From Pseudomonadales bacterium (GTDB lineage Bacteria; Pseudomonadota; Gammaproteobacteria; Pseudomonadales; Azotimanducaceae), in the NCBI GenBank assembly GCA_012103505.1, contig WLWP01000001.1:1364001-1428000 (forward strand): a stretch of 64,000 nucleotides of DNA. The letters are read 5' to 3'. The position numbers were made by a program, and so were the translations under genes. Below the pieces are notes generated by a model. That model was not told the origin of the DNA and did not search any database. It saw only the letters and a list, made by a program, of their open reading frames with translations. Shown piece after piece: positions 52,040 to 60,964 of this stretch. Numbering within the stretch: position 1 is the first letter of the stretch; each line of letters opens with the position of its first letter.

Positions 52040-53391
52040 CGAAAACGCCCTATGAACCCTTTAACCCAGACTCCCTTGGCGACATTAATTTTCTGGATCG
52101 TCGCGTGCAAAATTGTCCCTACCACGCGTATCAAAAACTGCGCGATGAAGCGCCCGTGTGGCAGGACCCGCTCACTGGCTTCTATGTCATCTCTCGATTC
52201 GAAGATTTACGTGGCGCGCTCCTCGACCCAGCTAAATTTGGTAACAGTATGCAAGGCGGTCAAAACGGGCGTGATCGACTCAATGCCGAGCGTGCACAGC
52301 GCATGCGGACGCTCTATGAAGAAAAGGGTTGGCTGCCTGCACCAACTCTCGCAGGGCGAGACGACCCAAATCACAAACAAATGCGGGCGATGTTCAACGA
52401 AGCCTTCCGGCCAAAAAAGATAAACGCGATGGACCCTTTTGTCAGGGATACGGCCTACAAGCTAATAGACAAGTTTGTCGACACAGGTCGGTGCGACTGG
52501 GTTAAAGAGTTTGCTGTGCCTTTGCCCCTTATTGTTATTGGCGCTCAGGTCGGCGTGCCAGAAGATGACATCTGGCAGATCAAAGCTTGGACAGACGCCT
52601 GGGTGCAACGCCTTGGGATGATGCAGACCGAGGAAGAAGAACGTTGGTCCGTGGAAATGGAAATCGAAGCCCAGCACTACTTCCAGCCAATTTTTGAACG
52701 CCTGCGCAACGAGCCGGACGATTCGCTTCTGTCCGACATGGTCAATCGTGTGATTCCAGAATGGGACCGACCCCTCAATGACAATGAGTTACACGCTGAG
52801 ATGATGGCTGATACGTTCGTCGGAGGATCAGAGACAACCACAAACGCCATTGCCTACGGCGTAAAGTTGCTCATCGAGAATCCTGAAGTATGGACCCAAC
52901 TCAAGTCCGATCCCGAGCAATACCTGAGAACTTTTTGTGAAGAAGTGCTGAGACTCGAAGGTCCGGTCCAAGGGCTATTTCGAATAGCGGTTGAAGATAT
53001 TGAAATCCAAGGGACAACAATTCCTGCAGGCTCAATGATCAATGTTCGTTACGCCGCTGCTAATCGGGACGAACGCGAGTTTGAATGCCCGGAGCAAATC
53101 GATTTAGAACGAGAAAAGCCCGGACGCCACTTGGCCTTTGGCTCCGGCATTCATCACTGCCTAGGCGCGCCGCTTGCGCGACGGGAATTGTATTGGTCGT
53201 TCCGAGCACTAGTCGATCGTATCGAAAGTCTCGATTTCATCGAAGGCGCCAATACTTTTGAACAAGCTCCAAGCTTTTCCTTACGCGCGTTGCAGGAATT
53301 ACATATAGAATTCAGCCCTATCGCCGTCGAAAATCGAATCGATCCGGCCAAGTTGTCGACGAAATCAAAGGAGGAGACCCCAAATGGCTGA
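52036..53391 (+). CDS. Cytochrome P450
   Basis: A 451-aa P450 starting at the ATG at 52036, which overlaps the HEWGH gene stop. GGSETTTNA (I-helix), EEVLRLEGP (ExxR) and FGSGIHHCLG (haem Cys) are canonical. Preceding it are a ferredoxin and a membrane protein; the Rieske oxygenase gene starts eight bases before its end. The gene context suggests successive oxidation steps on one substrate, with the ferredoxin serving the P450, the Rieske enzyme or both. Confidence 0.95.
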   Translation: MTKTPYEPFNPDSLGDINFLDRRVQNCPYHAYQKLRDEAPVWQDPLTGFYVISRFEDLRGALLDPAKFGNSMQGGQNGRDRLNAERAQRMRTLYEEKGWLPAPTLAGRDDPNHKQMRAMFNEAFRPKKINAMDPFVRDTAYKLIDKFVDTGRCDWVKEFAVPLPLIVIGAQVGVPEDDIWQIKAWTDAWVQRLGMMQTEEEERWSVEMEIEAQHYFQPIFERLRNEPDDSLLSDMVNRVIPEWDRPLNDNELHAEMMADTFVGGSETTTNAIAYGVKLLIENPEVWTQLKSDPEQYLRTFCEEVLRLEGPVQGLFRIAVEDIEIQGTTIPAGSMINVRYAAANRDEREFECPEQIDLEREKPGRHLAFGSGIHHCLGAPLARRELYWSFRALVDRIESLDFIEGANTFEQAPSFSLRALQELHIEFSPIAVENRIDPAKLSTKSKEETPNG

Positions 53392-54739
53392 AGCGTATAA
53401 AGAACTCGATCCGGACACGATGCCACGTTCGCCCGGTATCACGTATCAGGAGCTGCTCGATTTAGACTCCCACGAGGTCCCGGATGTGTTGCGCCTACAG
53501 TCACCTAAGGACATGGGGCTAAACGAGTTTCCCGTCACTCGTTATACGACCGCCCGCTATCACGAACTTGAGAAAGAGCATCTTTGGAAGAAAGTTTGGC
53601 AGTTCGCCTGCCGTGAAGAAGATATACCCGAAGTTGGCGACCACTACCGCTACGATATCGCGGGCATGTCTTTTTTGGTGGTGCGTACCGAAACAGGTGA
53701 GATCAAAGCCTACCCGAATGCCTGCCTGCACCGCGGGCGCATGCTAAAAGAGTTTGACGGCAACGCTGCAGAGCTGCGCTGCCCTTTCCACGGTTTCTGC
53801 TGGAAACTCGACGGTAAGCTCAATGACATCCCAGCAGACTGGGACTTCCCACAGTTAGACAAAGACAATTTCAATCTGCCAGAACTGCCGGTGGCGCTCT
53901 GGGCTGGTTTCATTTTCATCAATCCTGATCAAGAGTGCGCTCCATTTGACGAGTTCATTAAAGATCTTGCTCCACAGTTTGAACGCTGGAATTTAGGCGG
54001 ACTGTACAAGCAAGCCCACGTCGCCAAGATCATGCCCTGCAATTGGAAGATCGCTCAAGAGGCTTTTTGCGAGGCCTATCACGTCAGCGGTACACATCCT
54101 CAGATCATGCGTAGCCTTGGTGACGTCAACTCTCAGATCGATATTTGGGACAATTGCGCACGAGTAATTACACCGGGATCTACTCACAGTCCTCTGTTGG
54201 ATTACACCCCAACCCAGGCTGAAATGCTGCGGACAGTGATGGACATAGACCACGACCAGCCCGTACCTGAGGTTCCGGATGGGATGCACATGCGAGAGTT
54301 TATGGCCAATCGTGCACGCGAAAACCTACGCGAACACGCTGGGGAAAAGGCAGATCTGTACTGCGATGCTGAGCTGGTCGACAGCTTGGACTACACACTC
54401 TTTCCTAATTTTCACCCATGGGGTGCATTCAACGGCATCGTTTATCGATTTCGCCCGAACGGCAATGACCACCGTTCAGCGATCATGGAATGCATCATGA
54501 TGGCGCCTTTTCAAGGTGAGCGACCCCCGGCTGCAGAAGTTCGTTGGCTGGAACCAGATGAACCGTGGTCTTCCGGCCTCGGTTATCTCGGCAAGGTATT
54601 CGATCAGGATTCGTTCAACATGCCGAAAGTTCAAGCAGGTCTAGAGTCGACGTATCAGACTGGCGTGGTTTTGTCTGGCTACCAAGAATCAAAGGTACGT
54701 TGGCTACACACTAAATTGACTGAATGGATTGGTGAATAA
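53384..54739 (+). CDS. Rieske non-haem iron oxygenase
   Basis: A 451-aa oxygenase with Rieske site C114-x-H116 and C133-x2-H136, and a mononuclear iron site in EAYHVSGTH (residues about 232-240). The sequence type is that of large alpha subunits and C-H hydroxylases of the KshA/ring-hydroxylating class. GGAGGAG precedes the ATG. It overlaps the P450 gene by eight bases and the 81-aa gene by one, so translation is coupled. No beta subunit is present. Confidence 0.94.
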   Translation: MAEAYKELDPDTMPRSPGITYQELLDLDSHEVPDVLRLQSPKDMGLNEFPVTRYTTARYHELEKEHLWKKVWQFACREEDIPEVGDHYRYDIAGMSFLVVRTETGEIKAYPNACLHRGRMLKEFDGNAAELRCPFHGFCWKLDGKLNDIPADWDFPQLDKDNFNLPELPVALWAGFIFINPDQECAPFDEFIKDLAPQFERWNLGGLYKQAHVAKIMPCNWKIAQEAFCEAYHVSGTHPQIMRSLGDVNSQIDIWDNCARVITPGSTHSPLLDYTPTQAEMLRTVMDIDHDQPVPEVPDGMHMREFMANRARENLREHAGEKADLYCDAELVDSLDYTLFPNFHPWGAFNGIVYRFRPNGNDHRSAIMECIMMAPFQGERPPAAEVRWLEPDEPWSSGLGYLGKVFDQDSFNMPKVQAGLESTYQTGVVLSGYQESKVRWLHTKLTEWIGE

Positions 54740-54984
54740 TGGCGAGTATGTATCACCCATTCGAAACGGATGTCCTCTATCAAGCGGATGAAGATGGCAA
54801 CATCAGATTGACCAAGGGCAATAGCATGGGAGTGTTTACCCGAGAAGGGATACACCTTTCCGGCGATATTAGGCACGCCGATCCGCAACTTTGTGTGTGG
54901 GTTGCTAACAACCCTGATCCTGCAACTATGTTCCAGCGCGCTGGTCGCAACACGATTATCGGCAACTCGGAGAATAAAGACTAA
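54739..54984 (+). CDS. Small conserved-looking protein of the Rieske/P450 operon
   Basis: An 81-aa protein with no signal peptide or membrane helix. It is acidic in the middle (YQADEDGNIRLT) with VWVANNPDPATMFQRAG near the end. I do not recognise its family. Its ATG overlaps the stop codon of the Rieske gene by one base, which strongly suggests it is real and functionally linked. It could be an accessory or assembly subunit; there is no direct evidence. Confidence 0.7.
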   Translation: MASMYHPFETDVLYQADEDGNIRLTKGNSMGVFTREGIHLSGDIRHADPQLCVWVANNPDPATMFQRAGRNTIIGNSENKD

Positions 54985-55088
54985 ACCCGAATCATTCGAT
55001 CTGCCGGGGCCAACTTCCCGGTAGTTGTTTTTGAACCATCCAAACGCAACCCGTGACCTACCTAGTAGCAAAGATCACGGAGAGCATC

Positions 55089-55292
55089 ATGGCAACTGTT
55101 CAAATCGACCACCTTCTCGGCAAGTTCATCGTCTACATTGGGTACCTGTTGACCGGTGTAATCAGCATCGAGGCACAGAACCCTTACTTCGCGCTCGTCT
55201 TTGGCACCGCGCTTTGGCTATTTGGCATCAACAGTGCCGCCTACTTAGTTGAAGCAATACGAGGTCATACACATCGACACAATGTCCTCTAA
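55089..55292 (+). CDS. Small two-helix membrane protein
   Basis: A 67-aa protein from the ATG at 55089, which has GGAG six bases upstream; a GTG at 55053 is less likely. Two hydrophobic segments (residues about 10-30 and 37-55) are separated by AQNP, and the tail is rich in Arg/His (RGHTHRHN). I do not recognise it. It lies between the Rieske operon and the acyl-CoA dehydrogenase pair on the same strand. Confidence 0.6.
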   Translation: MATVQIDHLLGKFIVYIGYLLTGVISIEAQNPYFALVFGTALWLFGINSAAYLVEAIRGHTHRHNVL

Positions 55293-55347
55293 ACGACGCT
55301 GATCCAATCGCGTACAATGCGGCCCTCTTTTTAATAGTGGTTGCACC

Positions 55348-56529
55348 ATGGACCTCACTTTTACACCCGAAGAAGAAGCGTTTCGCCAGGATGTCCGCGC
55401 GTTTTTAAAAGATTCTCTTCCCCCAGAAATTGAAGCTAAGGGTGCCCGTGCCCAAGAACTCAGCAAAGCCGATGTAGAACAGTGGCATGCGCTTTTAAAC
55501 GAACGTGGTTGGCTCGCAGTGACCTGGCCGGTCGAACATGGCGGCACTGGCTGGACAGCAGTTCAACGCCACATCTTCGAGGAAGAATGTGCGCTCGGTA
55601 ACGCCCCTCGCATCGTACCTTTCGGACTAAATATGCTGGGTCCAGTGGTCATCAAATTTGGCAGCGATGAGCAAAAATCTGAAATATTGCCACGCATTCT
55701 GGACGGCAGTGATTGGTGGTGTCAGGGCTATTCAGAGCCAGGTGCAGGTTCCGACCTCGCCAGCCTAAAGACCCGAGCGGTGCGAGACGGTGATGAGTAT
55801 GTGATCAATGGACAAAAAACTTGGACGACACTCGGCCAACATGCCAATCGGATCTTTTGTTTGGTACGCACATCGGTCGACGGTAAACCCCAGCAAGGTA
55901 TTAGCTTTGTCCTTGTGGACATCGATACTCCCGGAATAGAGATGCGACCTATCACACTGCTCGAAGGCTCGCATGAAGTGAATGAGGTTTTCTTCACAGA
56001 TGTCCGTGTACCGGTGGCGAATTTAGTGGGCGAAGAAAATCAAGGTTGGACCATCGCAAAATACCTCCTAACACACGAACGCACCAATATCGCCGGTGTC
56101 GGCTTCGCTACGCGCGATCTGAAGAAACTGAAGGAAATTACGACCACAGTTCGGCGTAACGGCAAGATACTCTGCGAAGATCCAATTTTTGCTGCTCAGC
56201 TAATCGAAGTTGAAGCGGATCTCGAAGCGATGCGCATCACCAATTTACGCATGTTGCAAAAAGCCAATGATGGCGCCGCACCTGGTCCTGAAGCGTCCAT
56301 GCTCAAAATCAAAGGCACGGTCATTCGCCAGCGTATTAGCGCCCTATATCGTATGGCTCTTGGACCCCATGCAGCAGGTGTCCCAACAGATGGACTAGAA
56401 CACGACGGTCTACCGATTGAAGCGGTCACGGCTACCTCTTTGTATTTCAACAATCGCAAGCTTTCGATTTACGGTGGCTCGAACGAAATACAGCGCAACA
56501 TCATTTCCGGCGACATTTTTAGGGGTTAG
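55348..56529 (+). CDS. Acyl-CoA dehydrogenase, first of the second tandem pair
   Basis: A 393-aa acyl-CoA dehydrogenase: MDLTFTPEEEAFRQDVRAFL, WCQGYSEPGAGSDLASL, INGQKTWTTLGQ and YGGSNEIQRNIISGDIF. The residue before GGSNE is Tyr-Gly rather than Tyr-Glu, as in the other long ACAD of this window. Its stop precedes the next ACAD by four bases. The arrangement (long ACAD, short ACAD) repeats that at 35642/34496 and resembles alpha2beta2 enzymes for bulky acyl-CoAs. Confidence 0.93.
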   Translation: MDLTFTPEEEAFRQDVRAFLKDSLPPEIEAKGARAQELSKADVEQWHALLNERGWLAVTWPVEHGGTGWTAVQRHIFEEECALGNAPRIVPFGLNMLGPVVIKFGSDEQKSEILPRILDGSDWWCQGYSEPGAGSDLASLKTRAVRDGDEYVINGQKTWTTLGQHANRIFCLVRTSVDGKPQQGISFVLVDIDTPGIEMRPITLLEGSHEVNEVFFTDVRVPVANLVGEENQGWTIAKYLLTHERTNIAGVGFATRDLKKLKEITTTVRRNGKILCEDPIFAAQLIEVEADLEAMRITNLRMLQKANDGAAPGPEASMLKIKGTVIRQRISALYRMALGPHAAGVPTDGLEHDGLPIEAVTATSLYFNNRKLSIYGGSNEIQRNIISGDIFRG

Positions 56530-56533
56530 ATGA

Positions 56534-57598
56534 ATGGACTTTAACTACTCAGATGATCGCCGCATGTTGTCAGATTCACTGCGTCGTTACCTCACGGATC
56601 AATATCCAATCGAGCAACGTAACTCGGTGGCCTATACAGCCCCATATCATTCGCCCGACCACTGGCAGGCACTTGCCGACCTTGGCGTATTAGGTGCATT
56701 GATTACCGAGGCCGATGGTGGATTTGGCGGCGACGGGTTTGATATCGCCGTCATTTTCGAGGAACTAGGCCGAGCATTGTGTCCTGAACCAGTGCTTGGC
56801 AACTTGATGGCACTGCGGCTTCTCGCCGCGTTTTCCGCTACCGATCACGTCAACGCCGTTGTCGCAGGATCTACACAAGCTGCCCTCGCGCTGTACGAAG
56901 CCAACTCTCCCGATACACTTGCGGATGTTGCGACCAGTGCGACGAACGACGGAGGTTCTTGGACGCTGAATGGCGGTAAAACCGCAGTCTATGGCGGACC
57001 TTGTGCAAATCTAGTTCTAGTGGCAGCGAAAACGGATAGCGGTTTGGGGTTGTTCATCGCCACACCCTCCTCGATTGAAAGCAATGCTGCAATCGATGGC
57101 GGCGGTCTAGCCGATATGACTTTCGATAACTCACCGGCAGAATGCCTCAGCGAGAATGCTGAACAGGAAATCGAAGCAGCAATCGATGCAGGCCGGTTGG
57201 CTCTATGTGCAGAAGCTGTGGGCGCCGCAGACGTTCTCCTTGAGATGACTGTGGACTATCTTAAGCAGCGTAGCCAATTTGGTCAGCCCATCGCTTCTTT
57301 CCAGGCGCTCCAGCATCGAGTGGTCGACATGGCAACAGAGATCGAGCAAGCCCGTTCAATGACCATCCTCGCCGCATCTAAATTTGACGATGCGGAACGT
57401 ATGCGATTTCTAGCAATGGCGAAGAATCTGATAGGACGAGTCGCAACCCACATCGGCGAGGAAGCGACACAATTGCACGGCGGCATCGGCATGACTTGGG
57501 AATATGGCGGTGCACATTATACGAAGCGCCTGATCATGCTCGATCACCAACTCGGCGATCGATACAACCAAGTGCATCGGTTGTTGGAAGCATCTTAA
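56534..57598 (+). CDS. Acyl-CoA dehydrogenase, second of the second tandem pair
   Basis: A 354-aa acyl-CoA dehydrogenase: MDFNYSDDRRMLSDSLRRYL, LNGGKTAVYGG, LKQRSQFGQPIASFQALQHR and LHGGIGMTWEYGGAHYTKR. It starts four bases after the longer partner. The C-terminal HGGIGMTxE is typical of the smaller subunit-type ACADs. It probably works with its neighbour in beta-oxidation of the compound oxidised by the P450/Rieske enzymes; that link is inferred from position. Confidence 0.92.
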   Translation: MDFNYSDDRRMLSDSLRRYLTDQYPIEQRNSVAYTAPYHSPDHWQALADLGVLGALITEADGGFGGDGFDIAVIFEELGRALCPEPVLGNLMALRLLAAFSATDHVNAVVAGSTQAALALYEANSPDTLADVATSATNDGGSWTLNGGKTAVYGGPCANLVLVAAKTDSGLGLFIATPSSIESNAAIDGGGLADMTFDNSPAECLSENAEQEIEAAIDAGRLALCAEAVGAADVLLEMTVDYLKQRSQFGQPIASFQALQHRVVDMATEIEQARSMTILAASKFDDAERMRFLAMAKNLIGRVATHIGEEATQLHGGIGMTWEYGGAHYTKRLIMLDHQLGDRYNQVHRLLEAS

Positions 57599-57665
57599 GA
57601 TAAAATCTCTAAATAACTTTTAACTGAATGTTAATTAAGAGCTTAAACTACAAAAGGTTTAATAC
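57599..57665 (+). promoter_or_regulatory. AT-rich intergenic region before the amidohydrolase gene
   Basis: Sixty-seven AT-rich bases separate the ACAD pair from the amidohydrolase. They contain TTAATTAA and a TTAAACT block that could serve as a -10-like element, and AAAGG near the ATG. No defined promoter can be assigned. Confidence 0.3.
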
Positions 57666-59264
57666 ATGGTTGGTATCCAGGCCTGGGTTCTCTCGCTTGT
57701 ACTCTTAGCAATCATCCCAACCTCGTTCGCTGCGGAGGCTGGGGAAGAACGACGGGCGCTGATGGCAGCCGCTGGTTACCCACTACCAGGCATCGCACCC
57801 CCGCGCTCAAACGAGGGTCACGGACCGCATGAATATCTTTGGATAGCAAATGTCATGCTCGTCGATGGTCTTGGCTCACCCCCGCGTGGTCCTGTTCACA
57901 TCACCCTCAAAGACGACCTCATCGAAAAAATAAGTGCAACGCCTCCTGACGATCAGAGCATGGAGAAACTCGATGGTAGTGGGATGACTATCCTGCCAGG
58001 GTTTATCGACAGTCACGCGCATATTGGCAATGGTGGCACGCCAGAAGATGGACCTCCGCCACCGGAGTACATATTCAAACTTTGGTTAGGGCATGGCATC
58101 ACCACGGTCCGGGATGTGGGCTCTACGTTAGGCCTCGATTGGACGGTGACGCACGCGGAGCTCGCCCGAGAAAACAAGATCGTCGCACCACGCATTATCC
58201 CCTACAGCATGTTCCCAGGAACTCAGGTCGTCACCGCAAACGACGCGAAGGCATGGGTTAGGGGAGTTGCAAAAAAAGGCGCCCGTGGCGTCAAGCTACG
58301 TGGTGGCACCAAAGCAGCTCAAACAGCAGTCTACGAAGAAACTGCGCGACTAGAGATGGGCACCGCAAATCATCACGATCAAAACGGCGTCTATCACATG
58401 AACGCCCTCGATAGCGCTCGACTCGGCCTAGATAGCTTAGAGCATTGGTACGGGCTACCCGAAGCTCTGTTCGAAGACCGTACGATTCAAGACTACCCAC
58501 CCGACTACAACTACTCTGATGAACAATGGCGTTTTAACCAGGCTGGTCGGCTTTGGGCTCAGGCTGTAGCGCCTGGTTCTGAGAAGTGGCAAGCCGTCAT
58601 TGCAGAGATGGTGGACCTAGACCTGACGTTGTCTCCCACGTTTACGATCTATGAAGCTAATCGAGACGTCATGCGCGCGCGCGACGCAGAGTGGCACGTG
58701 GACTACACCCTCCCCTTGTTGAAGCGTTTTTTTGGTCCTGACCCCCACCTGCATGGTTCCTTTCACTTTGATTGAACCACCGCCGACGAGGTCGCTTGGC
58801 GCAACAATTTCCGTCGCTGGATGCAATTCGTAAACGACTTCAAAAACGCTGGAGGACGTGTGGTGGCCGGTAGCGACGCAGGCTTTATTTTCAAACTCTA
58901 CGGCTTCGGGTTCATCCGAGAATTAGAACTACTGCAGGAAGCCGGATTCCACCCGTTGGAAGCTCTACAAGCCGCCACCCTAAACGGCGCAGAACTTCTA
59001 GGGATGGCTGACGAAATAGGCTCCGTTGTGCCGGGTAAGAAAGCCGACCTTGTAATCGTGGAGGGTAATCCCATTGCGAACTTCAAACTTCTTTACGGCA
59101 CGGGGCATATGTTTCTAGACCGGGAGCGAGGCGCAGTCGAGCGCGTTGGTGGTGTACGCTATACCGTCAAAGACGGGATTGTGTACGACGCGAAAGCGCT
59201 GCTTGCTGATGTACGAGACATGGTCACAGCGGCGAAGAGCCGCGACAACCACCCTAGCCCATGA
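57666..59264 (+). pseudogene. Exported amidohydrolase interrupted by UGA at a Trp-like position
   Basis: A 532-codon amidohydrolase with a signal peptide (residues 1-23) and metal motif DSHAHIG. TGA at 58773-58775 interrupts the frame between HFD and TTADEVAWR; the frame is intact on both sides and resumes at once, with SDAGFIFKLYGFGFIREL and LVIVEGNPI downstream. From memory, related proteins have Trp here (FDWTT), so TGG-to-TGA is the simplest change. No SECIS-like hairpin or redox Cys context is evident. The product would be cut at 369 of 532 residues, after the first metal motif but before the SDAG Asp, so it is probably inactive. Confidence 0.8.
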
Positions 59265-59943
59265 ACTGAAAGTTCTCGTCGAACTCAGCCCGTTCCGTTC
59301 GGGCTGTGTTGGCACCCGCTGATATGTCCTCATAGCCGAAGCTGATACCGTACAAAACCTTCATATCTTCCGGCAAACCGAATGTCTCTCGCACAAGATC
59401 CGGATAGTTTCGTAGTGTCCCCTGCGCACAACTCGCGATGCCATTGGCTGTCATAGCGAGCATTAGAGTTTGAGAAAACATGCCTACGTCTGCAGCGGTC
59501 TGAGTACCAAACACGCCATGCATACAAATGAATGCCGCGTGCGGTGCATCGAACAGCGTGTAGTTTTTTTCGTAAGCGGCGGCACGCCCCTGTTTATCTT
59601 CCCACTCAATATCCATAGCGTTGTACAGCGCCCGAGCACAGGCTCGTTTGCGCTCGCGGTACAGAGTGTCAACCTTCCCGTCTGGAGGATGATCTGTGTT
59701 TATCGGTATTTTCTTAGAGATTCGCCGCATCATCTCCGCACGCAAATCATCGCGAACGCTCCCTGATGCCACGCAGACGTGCCACGGTTGGACGTTGGTA
59801 CCCGATGGCGACCAGCGAGCAATATCAAAAACTTTGCGCAAAACCTCCTCAGGCACGCGCTTGTCAAGAAAACCGCGCACGGAACGACGGGTTTTAACGA
59901 TGCGTTCAAACGACGCAACCTCTTCACTGGAAAAATCGGACAT
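59254..59943 (-). CDS. Nitroreductase-family flavoprotein
   Basis: A 229-aa protein: FERIVKTRRSVRGFLDK (FMN-binding Arg-Arg-Ser), RWSPSGTNVQPWHVCVA and GIASCAQGTLRNYPDLVRETFGLP. It is a typical NAD(P)H-dependent FMN nitroreductase/dehydrogenase-fold enzyme of the BluB/NfnB superfamily. Its 3' end overlaps the convergent amidohydrolase by 11 bases. The upstream gene encodes a UroD-like protein on the same strand, 24 bases away. Confidence 0.93.
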   Translation of the reverse strand: MSDFSSEEVASFERIVKTRRSVRGFLDKRVPEEVLRKVFDIARWSPSGTNVQPWHVCVASGSVRDDLRAEMMRRISKKIPINTDHPPDGKVDTLYRERKRACARALYNAMDIEWEDKQGRAAAYEKNYTLFDAPHAAFICMHGVFGTQTAADVGMFSQTLMLAMTANGIASCAQGTLRNYPDLVRETFGLPEDMKVLYGISFGYEDISAGANTARTERAEFDENFQFMG

Positions 59944-59967
59944 AGGACTCTTCTATCAATCTTAAGG

Positions 59968-60951
59968 CTATAAAGAATCCGCGATTGTAGTGACTGAGCG
60001 GCGAATGTCATCACTTACCGTAGCCCCAATCCCGCAGCCTCCAGCCAACATCACGTTGTGTCCGGCGCCCTCGAGAGCTTGTTGAGTGGTCCGCAACAGT
60101 TCACTCTCGCCAAGTTTATGTAGCTTCCGATGAGGGATTCCTCCAGCTACGACTTTGTTGGTCATCTTCGACGCCGTGACAAGAGACTCATTGCCTGGAC
60201 CAAAATTGTCCCAGTTAAAAACTTGCACCGGGTAGTCGAAAAAGCGAGGCAGGTTAACGTGATTCCCACACACGTGAAAAATGTTAAAGGGTGCTCCTCG
60301 TGCAGCTTGTAAGACGCGTTCGTCATACGGGCGGCCAAATTCATTGAAGAACTCATCCGAACACACCTCTGAGCTTGTCCACTGCAACGCGGCATAAAAC
60401 ACGCCAGAGGCGCCTGCATCAATTAGGTTTTCGGTATGTTGTTGGAGCGTCCTTGTGATGTTGTCTAACACCTCATGTACAGTTCCCGGTGTTTCTTCGG
60501 CGTAACCGATAAGGGGATGACCCACACCTCCACACAGAAGGCCAAGCACAGATAGTGGCGAAAAAATGGTAACAAGCACGTCTACGTCATGCCCTATCTC
60601 GGCCAGAACCAATTTGAGTGCATCGACATGTTGTTCGAACACCGGGTGGCCGGCACTTACCATAGGCACGGCTGAGAGGTCTTCTACTGTAGAAACTATT
60701 TTTTGCTTGAGCCTTGGAAACCTCTGCTCAGTCGGTGGCTCGTACACGTTGCCCCAGGGTTCTGCGAACATCGTCCACCGAGGATTGAGCTTAACAAAGT
60801 CATAATCATACTTTCTGTGCCGCTCTATGGTGTGACTGGCTAGATCTTCAGCTGACCACTCTCGCAAAAAGTCGTGGCCCCAGGTCGCTACAGGTACACG
60901 ATCCACGGCTTCACGACGCAACACCGCCTGAATTCGTTCTTTATGATTCAT
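59968..60951 (-). CDS. UroD-fold protein of the MtaA/CmuA methyltransferase type
   Basis: A 327-aa protein of the uroporphyrinogen decarboxylase fold: MNHKERIQAVLRREAVDRVPV, then LVTIFSPLSVLGLLCGG. FHVCGN and LAGGCGIG give a His-Cys plus Cys pattern that resembles the HxC-xn-C zinc site of MtaA/MtbA/CmuA corrinoid methyltransferases, not the porphyrin decarboxylase residues. GGAG precedes the ATG. It follows the DUF5916 gene by 13 bases. A methyl transfer role is inferred; no corrinoid protein gene lies nearby. Confidence 0.85.
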   Translation of the reverse strand: MNHKERIQAVLRREAVDRVPVATWGHDFLREWSAEDLASHTIERHRKYDYDFVKLNPRWTMFAEPWGNVYEPPTEQRFPRLKQKIVSTVEDLSAVPMVSAGHPVFEQHVDALKLVLAEIGHDVDVLVTIFSPLSVLGLLCGGVGHPLIGYAEETPGTVHEVLDNITRTLQQHTENLIDAGASGVFYAALQWTSSEVCSDEFFNEFGRPYDERVLQAARGAPFNIFHVCGNHVNLPRFFDYPVQVFNWDNFGPGNESLVTASKMTNKVVAGGIPHRKLHKLGESELLRTTQQALEGAGHNVMLAGGCGIGATVSDDIRRSVTTIADSL

Positions 60952-60964
60952 CAGTTCTCCAGCA

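Noticed and set aside
58773..58775. Genome-wide recoding of UGA to Trp
   Set aside because: Several intact genes end in TGA at the expected family length (for example at 11406, 12249 and 31992), so UGA is a normal stop here.
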